From Syntrophomonas zehnderi OL-4 (lineage in GTDB: Bacteria; Bacillota; Syntrophomonadia; Syntrophomonadales; Syntrophomonadaceae): a stretch of 43,571 bases of DNA. Location of the stretch: positions 1-43,571 of the forward strand of contig NZ_CGIH01000040.1 of NCBI RefSeq assembly GCF_000983115.1, read 5' to 3'. Position 1 is the stretch's first letter. Each line of letters opens with the position of its first letter. Of this stretch, positions 36,205 through 43,571 are shown piece by piece. The notes under the pieces are model-generated. The model saw only the letters and a program-made list of their open reading frames with translations, had not been told where the DNA came from and searched no databases. The position numbers and the translations under genes were made by a program.

Positions 36205-37128
36205 ATGAAATGGAAAGAATACAGCATACTGACAGAGGGCATATGTGTAGAGGCGGTCTCGGGAATTTTCCATAAAATGGGCTCAGGCGGCGTTGTTATA
36301 GAAGATCCCCAGGCAGCCCGCCGTTATGAAAATCTGGAAAAATTCAATCCCGACTCGGTATCCCCGGATTTTATGGAACATGATTTTGTGGTTGTAAAGG
36401 CCTATTTTCCAGAAGACAAGAAGATTCAGGATGAATTAGAGCAATTCCTTAAAAAGGTAGAGGATAATTTTAAAGTCAAATGCAAGATTTTTATCGGCGA
36501 AGTTAGGGACGAAGATTGGGAAGAATCATGGAAAAAGTATTATCATACCTTTAAAGTAGGCCATCGTTTGGTTATAAAGCCTTCCTGGGAGGAATACAGT
36601 GCCCAGGATAGCGAAGTAGTAATTGACATTGATCCGGGCATGGCTTTTGGAACCGGCATCCACGCTTCAACCCGTTTTTGCCTGAAATTCGTGGATGAAT
36701 ACATTAAAGGCGGTGAGACAATAGTTGATGCCGGCTGTGGTTCAGGTATTCTTTCCATTGCGGCAGCCAAATTAGGGGCCCGTCACATACTGGCTATGGA
36801 TATCGATGAAGTAGCGGTAAGGATAGCTAAAGAAAATGTACATCTAAATGGCTTGGATGGTATTATTGAAGTGGCTGCCGGGGATATTATCGAAGAATTA
36901 GCCGGGCGGGAGATAGACCATATGCTGGCCAACATTACCGCGGAAGTCGTTAATCATCTTATTCCAGAAGCGGCCAAAGTACTGCCGCCAGGCGGATATA
37001 TGTTCTGTTCCGGGATTGTTGACAGCCGCTGGCCGGGTGTACAAAAGCAATTGACCGACTATGGTTTTGCGATTGACAAGGTGTTAACCGATGTTGATTG
37101 GGTGGGTGTGGCGGCCCGCAAGTTATAA
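36205..37128 (+). CDS. prmA: Ribosomal protein L11 methyltransferase
   Basis: SAM-dependent methyltransferase that trimethylates ribosomal protein L11. The N-terminal substrate domain is followed by WEESWKKYYHTFKVG, then PGMAFGTGIHASTRFCL and the SAM-binding VDAGCGSGILSIAAAKLGA, with MDIDEVAVRIAKENV and ANITAEVV as motifs II and IV. At 307 residues it is full length. It starts 14 bases after dnaJ and belongs to the same operon; dnaJ-prmA-rsmE-mtaB is a common Firmicute order. Confidence 0.96.
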   Translation: MKWKEYSILTEGICVEAVSGIFHKMGSGGVVIEDPQAARRYENLEKFNPDSVSPDFMEHDFVVVKAYFPEDKKIQDELEQFLKKVEDNFKVKCKIFIGEVRDEDWEESWKKYYHTFKVGHRLVIKPSWEEYSAQDSEVVIDIDPGMAFGTGIHASTRFCLKFVDEYIKGGETIVDAGCGSGILSIAAAKLGARHILAMDIDEVAVRIAKENVHLNGLDGIIEVAAGDIIEELAGREIDHMLANITAEVVNHLIPEAAKVLPPGGYMFCSGIVDSRWPGVQKQLTDYGFAIDKVLTDVDWVGVAARKL

Positions 37129-37159
37129 TGGGCTATTTAAATTAATGGGAGCTGCTGAA

Positions 37160-37909
37160 TTGTATCGTTTTTTTGTTGAGCCAGAAAACATTTCGGGTTT
37201 ACAAGTATATATTAATGCTGAACAGACCCATCATATTGAAAAAGTATTACGCCTAAAAATCGGCAATATAATTAGAGTTTTCGATGGGCAGAATCACGAA
37301 TATGAAATCCGCCTGATCGGCAAGGAAAACGAATCCCTAAAGGGAGAGATTATACAGGAAATCAAACGCCATGCCGAAGCGCCGCTTTTTTTATCCCTGG
37401 TACAAGGTATATCCAAGGGTGACAAAATGGAGAATATTATTCAGAAAGCAGTGGAAATAGGAGTAGGGGAAATATACCCTTTGATTAGCCAATATACAGT
37501 AGTCAAGATGGAGCAGGAGCGTATCGGCAAAAAAAAGCAACGCTGGCAGAGCATAGCCCGGGAAGCCTGCAAACAATGCTGCCGTAACCGGATACCGGCC
37601 ATACATAACCCGATAACGTTTTCGCAGATGCTGGATCTGACTCAGGGTTACCCGGCCATACTTCTTTATGAAGGTGAAGACCAAAGGGGGTTAAAGTCAG
37701 TTTTAAGAGAAAAGGCTCCAACCTTTTTATCTGCGTCCCGAACCTTTCTAATAATCGGCCCTGAAGGAGGGTTCTCTCCAGAGGAAGCTGCCCAGGCCAA
37801 AGCCAATAATATTATTACCGCAGGTTTGGGTCCGCGCATTCTACGTACCGAAACAGCAGGAATCGTTGCGGCTTCCATTGTCCTCTATGAACTCGCTGAT
37901 TTAGGTTAA
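37160..37909 (+). CDS. rsmE: 16S rRNA m3U1498 methyltransferase RsmE
   Basis: SPOUT-class methyltransferase acting on U1498 of 16S rRNA. The N-terminal PUA-like part has HHIEKVLRLKIGNIIRVFDG; the SPOUT core has LVQGISKGDKMENIIQKAVE and the knot region FLIIGPEGGFSPEEA with LGPRILRTETAG. TTG at 37160, eight bases after GGGAG, gives the usual opening (M)YRFFVEP and 249 residues; alternatives are ATG 37145 and the longer frame that overlaps prmA from 37091. Confidence 0.94.
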   Translation: MYRFFVEPENISGLQVYINAEQTHHIEKVLRLKIGNIIRVFDGQNHEYEIRLIGKENESLKGEIIQEIKRHAEAPLFLSLVQGISKGDKMENIIQKAVEIGVGEIYPLISQYTVVKMEQERIGKKKQRWQSIAREACKQCCRNRIPAIHNPITFSQMLDLTQGYPAILLYEGEDQRGLKSVLREKAPTFLSASRTFLIIGPEGGFSPEEAAQAKANNIITAGLGPRILRTETAGIVAASIVLYELADLG

Positions 37910-37958
37910 GCCCAATCGTCAATTGTCCCTTTAGAAAACTAAAAAGTAGGTAAACAGT

Positions 37959-39275
37959 ATGAAAAAGCTGGCATTTCATACCCTGGGCTGTAAAGTCAAT
38001 CAGGTGGAAACTGAGCAAATTAAAGAGGAATTCAGCGACAGAGGTTATCAGATCGTTGATTTTGATGAACCGGCCGATATTTATATCATTAATACCTGTA
38101 CGGTAACCCATGTCAGTGACCGCAAATCCCGAGCTATGATAAGAAGAGCGATACGCAGAAACCCGGCAGCGGTAATTGTGGCGACAGGTTGCGTGGCTCA
38201 GGTTGATGCCGGGCAACTGGCATCGATTGAGGGTATAGATCTGGTGGTTGGCAATAATGACAAAGAAAACCTGGTTGCTATTGTGGAGGACTTTCTTGCC
38301 CGGGAACATACCGGGGTAGAGGTAAAGGTGGAATCTATTGGCCAGGAGGACAAACCCAGGGCGATTTTGTATCAGCATATGCATGAACGCGCGCGGGCTT
38401 TTGTGAAGATTCAGGATGGCTGTCAGAGTTTTTGTACCTATTGCATTGTGCCTTATGCGCGCGGGCCGGTACGCAGCAAGCAACCTGAAGACGTATTGCG
38501 GGAAATAACCCATTTGGTTGATTTAGGCTATCGGGAAATAGTACTGACCGGGATTCATACGGGTTTTTATGGAGTTGACCTTAACGATTGGAACCTGCAC
38601 CGGCTGCTGACAGCGATTCTGGAGCAGGTCAGAGGCCAATACCGTATTCGTTTAAGCTCCCTGGAACCACTGGAGCTAGAAGATAGACTGCTTGAGCTGA
38701 TTGCTGATGACCGGCGCATATGCCGCCACCTGCATATACCTCTGCAAAGCGGCAGTAATAATATTCTCAAAAAAATGGGACGTCGCTATGATAGTAGCTA
38801 TTATCTGGATCTGATTCAAAGGGCCGCTTCTAAAATACCCGGAGTTGCCCTGGCGGCAGATGTAATGGTTGGATTTCCCAGTGAAACCCAGGATGATTTT
38901 GCGGCTACTTACGATTTGATTGAGCAATCGCCACTTGCCGATCTGCATGTTTTTAAATATTCGCGGAGGGCTGGAACCCGAGCGGCTGAAATGAAGGAGC
39001 AGGTCGATGAACATGAAAAACAACGAAGAAGTGAACTATTAATCGAATTAGCCAGGAAAAAACAGTTAGAGTTTGTTAAACAGTGCAGGGGACAATCCTT
39101 TGATTTGCTTGTGGAACAGAAAATAGGTATAGATAAGTATACCGGTATCACCGATAATTATATTGAGATAGTTTTACCATCCACACAGGACATACGTGGT
39201 CAGTTGTGTGAAATAATACTTACCGATACGAACCAGCATGGTAATTTTGGGCAATTATGCATAGAACACAACTAA
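37959..39275 (+). CDS. mtaB: tRNA t6A37 methylthiotransferase MtaB
   Basis: Radical SAM methylthiotransferase converting t6A37 of tRNA to ms2t6A. The N-terminal UPF0004 domain has LGCKVNQVE and YIINTCTVTHVSDRKSR, which marks MtaB rather than MiaB; the radical SAM cluster is CQSFCTYCIVPYARGPVRS (C-x3-C-x2-C). A TRAM-like domain closes the 438-residue chain. A third N-terminal ligand, in VATGCVAQ, completes the auxiliary Fe-S site. It ends the stress operon; the following 169-base gap has a TTGACG at 39322 but no certain terminator. Confidence 0.95.
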   Translation: MKKLAFHTLGCKVNQVETEQIKEEFSDRGYQIVDFDEPADIYIINTCTVTHVSDRKSRAMIRRAIRRNPAAVIVATGCVAQVDAGQLASIEGIDLVVGNNDKENLVAIVEDFLAREHTGVEVKVESIGQEDKPRAILYQHMHERARAFVKIQDGCQSFCTYCIVPYARGPVRSKQPEDVLREITHLVDLGYREIVLTGIHTGFYGVDLNDWNLHRLLTAILEQVRGQYRIRLSSLEPLELEDRLLELIADDRRICRHLHIPLQSGSNNILKKMGRRYDSSYYLDLIQRAASKIPGVALAADVMVGFPSETQDDFAATYDLIEQSPLADLHVFKYSRRAGTRAAEMKEQVDEHEKQRRSELLIELARKKQLEFVKQCRGQSFDLLVEQKIGIDKYTGITDNYIEIVLPSTQDIRGQLCEIILTDTNQHGNFGQLCIEHN

Positions 39276-39444
39276 AATCTGCATACTTATTATGAGGATT
39301 TTGCCTAATTAAATAATTTTTTTGACGCTGCTATATGCGATTGATTTTAACCGTCAGGGTCTTAAGGCAAATTAATTATGCAAAGTACTCATTATATACC
39401 GAGTGTGTTTACTGATTATTTCTAGTTACGAAAGGGGTTAGCCC

Positions 39445-39807
39445 ATGGGATTTAAAGAAATTGGCAGGAAGTTGCAGCTGGCCAGGGAAGAAGCCGGACT
39501 TAGTCAGGAACAGCTGGCTAATATGCTGGGATGTGCGCAGTCAACCTTATCCAACTATGAAAAAGGCAAGCGCAGACTGTACCTGACTCAACTGGAAAAC
39601 ATTGCTGAGATTTTGGACAAACCTATCGATTATTTTATGGAAAGCAGCACTAATAATGAAACTACATCTACAGTAAGCTCAATAAACGATGCACTAGACG
39701 ATGAACCAGAATTGTTGCAAATTATTAATACACTCTATACGCTGCCCAAAGAACGCAGGCGGTCAGTTATGGATTACATAATCTGGCAAAAGACGCGTAG
39801 CAGCTAG
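39445..39807 (+). CDS. XRE-family transcriptional regulator
   Basis: A 120-residue regulator with an N-terminal Cro/C1 helix-turn-helix (residues about 6-62): LQLAREEAGLSQEQLANMLG, then CAQSTLSNYEKGKRRL and LENIAEILDKPIDYFM. The C-terminal 55 residues are acidic and Thr/Ser-rich at first, then helical; no ligand domain is recognised. It lies 12 bases before the first acyl-CoA dehydrogenase homologue, so it probably controls that pair. An inverted repeat ACTC (39387-39390) / GAGT (39401-39404) upstream, around ATTATATACC, could be its own operator. Confidence 0.88.
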   Translation: MGFKEIGRKLQLAREEAGLSQEQLANMLGCAQSTLSNYEKGKRRLYLTQLENIAEILDKPIDYFMESSTNNETTSTVSSINDALDDEPELLQIINTLYTLPKERRRSVMDYIIWQKTRSS

Positions 39808-39819
39808 GAGGGTTTTAAA

Positions 39820-40995
39820 ATGTTTAGAAGTACTATCTCTGAGCAAGATAGAGATTTGGTCATGATGGTTCGGGAACTAGTACAGACCCAAATAGCTCCT
39901 CAAGCTATTATGTATGATGCCCAAAATGAAGATAGTTTTGATTGGTCAGCTGTGGATATACTGGCCGACCATAATCTGTTGGCCCTTAGTATACCTGAGG
40001 AATACGGCGGCAGAGGACTTAGTCACCTGACCACGACCATGATTATCGAAGAAATTGCAGCCGGCTGCGCAGGAGTTGCCACAGTAGTGGCTGCCAATCT
40101 GCATGCCGCCAGCCCTCTTTTAATTTCTGGAACCGAGGAACAGCGGCGGCAGTTCTTGCCTTTGTTGACTGCCCAAAAAGCTCGCCTGGGCGGACTGGCT
40201 ATGATGGAAAACCAACCCAATCTGGATATTTTAGCTCGCAGCGAAAGCCTTGAAATATTGGGATCCTCGATATATGCACTGGAAGATGACAATGATGATA
40301 TCCTGATTTTAAATGGTTTTAAAGATTACGTTATGAATGGACAGGTAGCCAGTTTCATAACATTTATGTTTACACTTCCGCCCCAGGGTGGTAAAAATGG
40401 GATTCAGGTCGCTGTTTTGCCTGCCGATACTCCAGGTATAAGATTAGGTAGAGTGCGTCATAAATTGGGGCTGAAATATTGCAGTACCTGTGAGCTTATT
40501 TTTGAAGACGTTAAGCTTAATCCTGAATATTTAATAGGTAAACCCCGTAGCGGTTTTCTGATATTTATGCAGAATTTGGATCGGTGTTTGCCCTATGTCG
40601 GAGCTATTGCTCTGGGTGTGGCCAGATCCGCGTATGATACGGCCCTGGCCGTATCAAAAAAGAAATTTGTTTTGGGTCGGCCCAGTTTTGAAGAAAGCGC
40701 CATTAGTTTTGCTTTGGTTGATATGGCTGCCAAACTGAATGCTGCCCGCCTAAGCGTACATCTGGCTAGTTGGCTGATTGACCAAGAACTGGACAGCTCC
40801 CAAGCGTCATCTAAATCAAAAATTATTTCCAGTCGGGTGGCTCAGGAAATAACCACCGCAGCTATGGAAATTACAGGTGGTAGAGCGTATATCCGAGGCT
40901 ATCCCAGCGAAAAGTATCTGCGGGATGCGAAAATGCTTTCTATGATTGATGGCAGCGAACAATTCCACAAAGCCTTGATTGCTTCTCAGTTTTAA
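39820..40995 (+). CDS. Acyl-CoA dehydrogenase homologue A, atypical active site
   Basis: Acyl-CoA dehydrogenase fold, 391 residues. IPEEYGGRGLSHLTTTMIIE in the N-terminal helical domain and YLRDAKMLSMIDGSEQFHK at the end are family landmarks. Two key sites differ. The catalytic glutamate of the usual Y-E-G-T motif is Asp377 (IDGS), and the alternative base position on helix G (LDRCLPYVG) is Cys, with Leu where an Arg is normal. The FAD/substrate loop T-E-P-x-A-G-S-D reads MENQPNLD. So it may be a low-activity or specialised enzyme, or a partner of the next gene. GGAGGG precedes the ATG. Substrate unknown. Confidence 0.85.
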   Translation: MFRSTISEQDRDLVMMVRELVQTQIAPQAIMYDAQNEDSFDWSAVDILADHNLLALSIPEEYGGRGLSHLTTTMIIEEIAAGCAGVATVVAANLHAASPLLISGTEEQRRQFLPLLTAQKARLGGLAMMENQPNLDILARSESLEILGSSIYALEDDNDDILILNGFKDYVMNGQVASFITFMFTLPPQGGKNGIQVAVLPADTPGIRLGRVRHKLGLKYCSTCELIFEDVKLNPEYLIGKPRSGFLIFMQNLDRCLPYVGAIALGVARSAYDTALAVSKKKFVLGRPSFEESAISFALVDMAAKLNAARLSVHLASWLIDQELDSSQASSKSKIISSRVAQEITTAAMEITGGRAYIRGYPSEKYLRDAKMLSMIDGSEQFHKALIASQF

Positions 40996-41028
40996 AGATG
41001 AATGAGTGAATGTAGAAAGGAGCGAGCA

Positions 41029-42201
41029 ATGCCTGCTTTTATCTTGAGTCAGGAAGAAAACCAGCTTATAAAAGAAGTTCGTGAATTAGCCAACGGCAAA
41101 ATAAAAGAACGCGGTACATATCTGGATAAAATTGGGGATGACAAAATAGACTGGCAGATTCCGGAAGTACTGGCTAAGCATAATCTCCTGGCCCCCAATA
41201 TTCCGGCCGAGTATGGCGGTCGGGGACTGAGCATGCTGGCTACTGCCCATGTGATTGAAGAACTGGCGTTTGGTTGTGCTGGAGCAGCAGCAATCGTTGT
41301 TATGAACATATACTCCTTGACTCCGGTATTGGTAACCGGCAGTGAAGCTATGAAAAATGAAATTCTGCCCAAGTTTTGCAGTGACCGCCCCCATCTGGGC
41401 TGCACGGCGATTAGTGAAACCACTCCGGAACATGACCTGGAACCCTCCCAGCGCTTACGGGCAGATGAGACCCGTATAACAACTACAGCAGCCTTGGAAG
41501 GGGATTGGATCACGATAAACGGCACCAAGGATTTCATTATGAATGGAGCCGCAGCCGATTTCGTGGTGGTTTTGGCTCGCTCCAAAGAATCCAAACGAAA
41601 ATCACGAATACAGATGTACCTGGTTCCGAGAAAGACCCCCGGGCTTGAAGTTGTGCGCGTACTTAACAAAGTGGGGATGAGATCCTGTCATACCGTACAA
41701 TTGAGGTTTAACGATGTCGTTATACCCGCTGACAATAGAATCGGCATAGCAGGCGGGGGATATTTCCTCTTGACCCAGACCTTTGACCGTAATCTGCCGC
41801 TTATTGGTGCCGCAGGAATAGGTATTGCCAGAGCCGCTTACGAGCTGGCCATGGAAGTAGCCCGTACCAACCGAATGTTAAACCGGGATGCCCTTCTAAA
41901 GAAGTATGTCAGTTCCGCCCTGGTCGAAATGTCAACCGAGATCGATGCTGCCCGTCTGGCAGTGGAAAGGGCTGCTTATTATATCGATACTGATGATAAT
42001 TTTGCCCGGGCAGCCTACATGGCCAAGTTATATGCCACCAGAACAGCCCAGCGGGTTGCCTTCCAAACAGTAGATATTATCGGGCGTATGGGATTTGCAG
42101 TAAGCTATAACGCGGAAAAATACCTGCGGGACGCCCAGATGCTATCAATGATAGCAGGCAGCGAATATCTGCACAAAACAGTACTGGCAGGGCAACTGTA
42201 A
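41029..42201 (+). CDS. Acyl-CoA dehydrogenase homologue B, lacking catalytic Glu
   Basis: Second member of the pair, 390 residues, clearly related to homologue A (shared NLLA-IP-EYGGRGLS-L and YLRDA-MLSMI-GSE motifs). The catalytic glutamate is Ala376 (IAGS), and the helix G site reads FDRNLPLIG, with Asn at the alternative base position. The T-E-P-x-A-G-S-D loop reads SETTPEHD. The NGTKDFIMNGAAADFVVVLA strand motif is retained, so FAD binding is plausible. ATG 41029 was chosen because AAAGGAGCG lies just upstream; the frame also opens at ATG 41002. It lies 33 bases after homologue A. A heteromeric complex of the two is a fair hypothesis. Confidence 0.85.
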   Translation: MPAFILSQEENQLIKEVRELANGKIKERGTYLDKIGDDKIDWQIPEVLAKHNLLAPNIPAEYGGRGLSMLATAHVIEELAFGCAGAAAIVVMNIYSLTPVLVTGSEAMKNEILPKFCSDRPHLGCTAISETTPEHDLEPSQRLRADETRITTTAALEGDWITINGTKDFIMNGAAADFVVVLARSKESKRKSRIQMYLVPRKTPGLEVVRVLNKVGMRSCHTVQLRFNDVVIPADNRIGIAGGGYFLLTQTFDRNLPLIGAAGIGIARAAYELAMEVARTNRMLNRDALLKKYVSSALVEMSTEIDAARLAVERAAYYIDTDDNFARAAYMAKLYATRTAQRVAFQTVDIIGRMGFAVSYNAEKYLRDAQMLSMIAGSEYLHKTVLAGQL

Positions 42202-42348
42202 ACTAGAATTATCCTACCCATAATACATGGGGCACCACTTTTGTTAAACATCAGAGAAAAGGGATTTTTAAAAAAACTATTTATTTGATAAAATAGAGGA
42301 AAATATATTTAAAAACTGTTATGAAGAAGATGTAAGGAGGTGAAAGCT

Positions 42349-42699
42349 GTGGCCAAACCGGATTGCTTGTTTTGTAAAATCGTCCAAAAAGAATTACCGG
42401 CTGAGGTTGTTTATGAAGACGATCAGATCCTTGCCATCAAAGATATTGACCCAGCAGCTCCTGTGCATTTGCTTCTTATACCCAAAATGCATATCGCTTC
42501 ATTAAATGAAATCCATAATGAGCACCTTGAATTAATGGGAAGATTACAGATGATTGCCTCACAGCTAGCCAAAGAACTAGGCATAGCCGAAAAAGGTTAC
42601 CGACTGGTAAATAATTGCGGCAGCTGGGGAGGGCAAGCGATTTTCCATCTGCATTACCATCTGTTAGGTGGAAAAGAGATGGGCTGGCCTCCTGAATAA
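42349..42699 (+). CDS. HIT-family nucleotide hydrolase (HinT-like)
   Basis: Histidine triad protein of the HinT branch, hydrolysing purine nucleoside phosphoramidates or related nucleotides. DCLFCKIV at the N-terminus holds the C-x2-C pair usual in HinT, and the triad HLHYHLLGGKEMGWPPE lies at the C-terminus with the catalytic histidine. GTG 42349 was preferred: AAGGAGG (42334-42340) overlaps the alternative GTG at 42340. The product has 116 residues. It lies just before rpsU, a frequent neighbour in Firmicutes. Confidence 0.92.
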   Translation: MAKPDCLFCKIVQKELPAEVVYEDDQILAIKDIDPAAPVHLLLIPKMHIASLNEIHNEHLELMGRLQMIASQLAKELGIAEKGYRLVNNCGSWGGQAIFHLHYHLLGGKEMGWPPE

Positions 42700-42701
42700 T
42701 C

Positions 42702-42730
42702 TTGACTAGACGCTGTTAGAATTGTACAAT
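42702..42730 (+). promoter_or_regulatory. Sigma-A promoter of rpsU
   Basis: TTGACT (42702-42707), 17 bases, TACAAT (42725-42730). It begins right after the HIT gene stop and is 45 bases from the rpsU start, so rpsU can be transcribed on its own. Confidence 0.75.
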
Positions 42731-42774
42731 ATGATGGTGCTTGTATAGCCTGGTCAGATGAGGGGAGGGATATA

Positions 42775-42951
42775 ATGAGCGAAGTAAAAGTAGGTAAGAA
42801 TGAATCTCTCGATAGTGCGCTAAAAAGATTCAAACGCTCCTGCCAAAAATCAGGAGTTTTGCAGGATATTAGGAAACATGAACACTATGAAAAACCTAGC
42901 GTTAGAAAAAAGAAAAAATCAGAGGCGGCCCGTAAAAAGAAAAAGTTTTAG
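42775..42951 (+). CDS. rpsU: 30S ribosomal protein S21
   Basis: A 58-residue basic protein: [20 protein letters not shown], then [20 protein letters not shown] and a Lys/Arg-rich tail ending ARKKKKF. The pattern N-E-S-L-(D/E)-x-A-L-(R/K)-R-F-K-R and the Y-E-K-P-S-x-x-R-K motif are diagnostic of S21, which helps mRNA selection on the 30S subunit. GGGGAGGGA precedes the ATG by a few bases. It is flanked by its own promoter and a downstream hairpin. Confidence 0.97.
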   Translation: MSEVKVGKNESLDSALKRFKRSCQKSGVLQDIRKHEHYEKPSVRKKKKSEAARKKKKF

Positions 42952-43034
42952 TCGGCTCCCTTAATTTAAACGCGACTATGCGTAAGCCCCTACAGGTGAA
43001 AATCTGTTAAAAGGCTGACCATACACAAAATCAG

Positions 43035-43066
43035 AAGCCTGGTAGCTTAATGCATACCAGGCTTTT
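43035..43066 (+). terminator. Terminator-like hairpin after rpsU
   Basis: AAGCCTGGTA (43035-43044) pairs perfectly with TACCAGGCTT (43055-43064) across a ten-base loop, followed by only a short T run. It lies 83 bases after the rpsU stop and before the small ORF at 43117. Confidence 0.65.
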
Positions 43067-43116
43067 ACTATCCTACAGGAAATAATATGTCGTTAAAACT
43101 TAAAGGAGGGATATCC

Positions 43117-43233
43117 ATGACCTTTATGAATAGGGGAATGCAAAACAAAAAACAACGTACTGCAGTAGTAATTATTGTAGGCATAGTACTGGTTAGCTTC
43201 GTGGCCAGCATAGTAGCCGTTTCAATTCTTTAA
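43117..43233 (+). CDS. Small single-pass membrane protein, 38 residues
   Basis: ATG 43117 is preceded by an excellent ribosome site, AAAGGAGGG (43102-43110). The product begins MTFMNRGMQNKKQRTAVVII and continues as one hydrophobic helix (about residues 16-37), ending VAVSIL. The Lys/Arg/Gln-rich start followed by one helix recalls the tiny Prli42/DUF4044-type membrane peptides of Firmicutes, but the match is by general pattern only. The location between rpsU and an insertion element does not indicate a function. Confidence 0.65.
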   Translation: MTFMNRGMQNKKQRTAVVIIVGIVLVSFVASIVAVSIL

Positions 43234-43239
43234 TGAGTT

Positions 43240-43274
43240 GTCAAGGGTGTCAAGGGGGGTCAAGGGGACGGTTC
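43240..43274. repeat. GTCAAGG triple repeat and GGGGACGGTTC motif at IS edge
   Basis: GTCAAGG occurs at 43240, 43249 and 43259, and the last leads into GGGGACGGTTC (43264-43274), which is the exact reverse complement of the piece at 18284-18294. It lies between the small ORF and the transposase stop, where the outer end of an insertion element would be expected. The exact inverted terminal repeat cannot be set because the other end is outside the window. Confidence 0.45.
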
Positions 43275-43298
43275 GAGATCACTGAAAAAGCAACCCTT

Positions 43299-43571
43299 TT
43301 AAGCCGCCCTGGCGGCTACCCACAGCCCATCAGGTAGGTTAATCTGTACCCGACAGAATAAAAACCTCAAAATAAACGAAGATAACCCTTTTGAAGCGGA
43401 TATCAGTTTGGCTATCCGCTTTAAGTTTACCGCCAGGGCTGTTAGTTTGGCCTGAATGCGGATGCTTCGTAGACCATAGCCTTTGGCTCGGTCTAGTCCG
43501 TGGAATCGTTTTAGTTCTGCATTCTTGGGTTCGATTTTAGCTCGCTTGCGGAATTCTTGAATGAATTCCGG
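43299..43571 (-). CDS. IS1182-type transposase, C-terminal part, cut by window edge
   Basis: Leftward frame of 90 residues plus stop, open to the right edge. It reads PEFIQEFRKRAKIEPKNAEL then KRFHGLDRAKGYGLRSIRIQ and AKLTALAVNLKRIAKLIS, the C-terminal end of an IS1182-like DDE transposase: the E-x-K-N-x-E-L-K-x-x-H-G-L-x-R-A motif carries the last catalytic Glu and is followed by the usual Q-A-x-L-T-A-x-A-V-N-L-K-R helix. The stop is at 43299-43301. Whether the element is complete cannot be seen. Confidence 0.85.
   Translation of the reverse strand, partial: PEFIQEFRKRAKIEPKNAELKRFHGLDRAKGYGLRSIRIQAKLTALAVNLKRIAKLISASKGLSSFILRFLFCRVQINLPDGLWVAARAA

Noticed and set aside
37815-38513. Minus-strand open frame of 232 residues opposite rsmE and mtaB
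   Set aside because: Long by chance; it is antisense to two well-supported genes, and the protein shows no family motif.
41049-41669. Minus-strand open frame of 206 residues opposite the second dehydrogenase
   Set aside because: Shadow of the coding frame on the other strand; Ser/Pro-rich composition without family resemblance.

Overview
The window reads as a chromosomal segment of an anaerobic, low-to-mid-GC Gram-positive bacterium of the clostridial type, perhaps close to Syntrophomonas, Carboxydothermus or their relatives. The reasons are a CIRCE/HrcA-controlled dnaK operon, strong AGGAGG-type ribosome binding sites, frequent GTG and TTG starts, complete cobalamin and cobalt-uptake genes, acyl-CoA dehydrogenases, and above all an archaeal-type (group III) chaperonin inside the hsp70 operon. 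The placement is inference; no 16S gene is present. Coding density is high and most genes face right.

Layout. (1) 1-9210: late cobalamin synthesis and cobalt import: cobyric acid synthase (cut by the window edge), cbiB, cobA, cobS, cobD, cobC, then the ECF cobalt transporter cbiMNQO. Two long, hairpin-rich intergenic repeats (about 3141-3530 and 5481-5830) interrupt this cluster. (2) 9350-17012: a complete tryptophan operon trpE-G / trpD-C-F-B-A followed by a short DAHP synthase and a terminator. In front of trpE lies an array of (G/T)AG triplets repeated every 5 bases that covers the trpE ribosome binding site, the signature of a TRAP (MtrB) RNA-binding site; a shorter GAG array precedes trpD. 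(3) 17158-24415: mixed genes: MBL-fold hydrolase, MORN-repeat protein, PAP2 phosphatase, Smr-domain protein, a 939-residue PAS-GGDEF-HD-GYP c-di-GMP protein and a CNNM/CorC-type membrane protein. (4) 24606-29716: hpt-guaA and lepA-hemW. (5) 29768-39275: stress and translation-quality operon: promoter, perfect CIRCE, hrcA, group III chaperonin, grpE, dnaK, dnaJ, prmA, rsmE, mtaB. (6) 39445-42201: an XRE regulator and two tandem acyl-CoA dehydrogenase homologues that have both lost the usual catalytic glutamate. (7) 42349-43571: HIT protein, rpsU with a clear promoter and hairpin, a 38-residue membrane peptide, and the C-terminal part of an IS1182-type transposase at the right edge.

How the parts work together. 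The first 9 kb supplies cobalt and finishes adenosylcobalamin; the trp operon makes tryptophan from chorismate and also carries its own entry enzyme to the shikimate pathway; the hsp70 operon couples protein folding (HrcA-regulated) with ribosome and tRNA modification. A family of dispersed ACGCGGAT-type repeats sits at gene ends throughout. The most interesting items are the TRAP-like arrays, the bacterial group III chaperonin, the pair of base-less acyl-CoA dehydrogenases, the cysteine cluster in CobA and the mosaic repeats with exchangeable hairpin cores.
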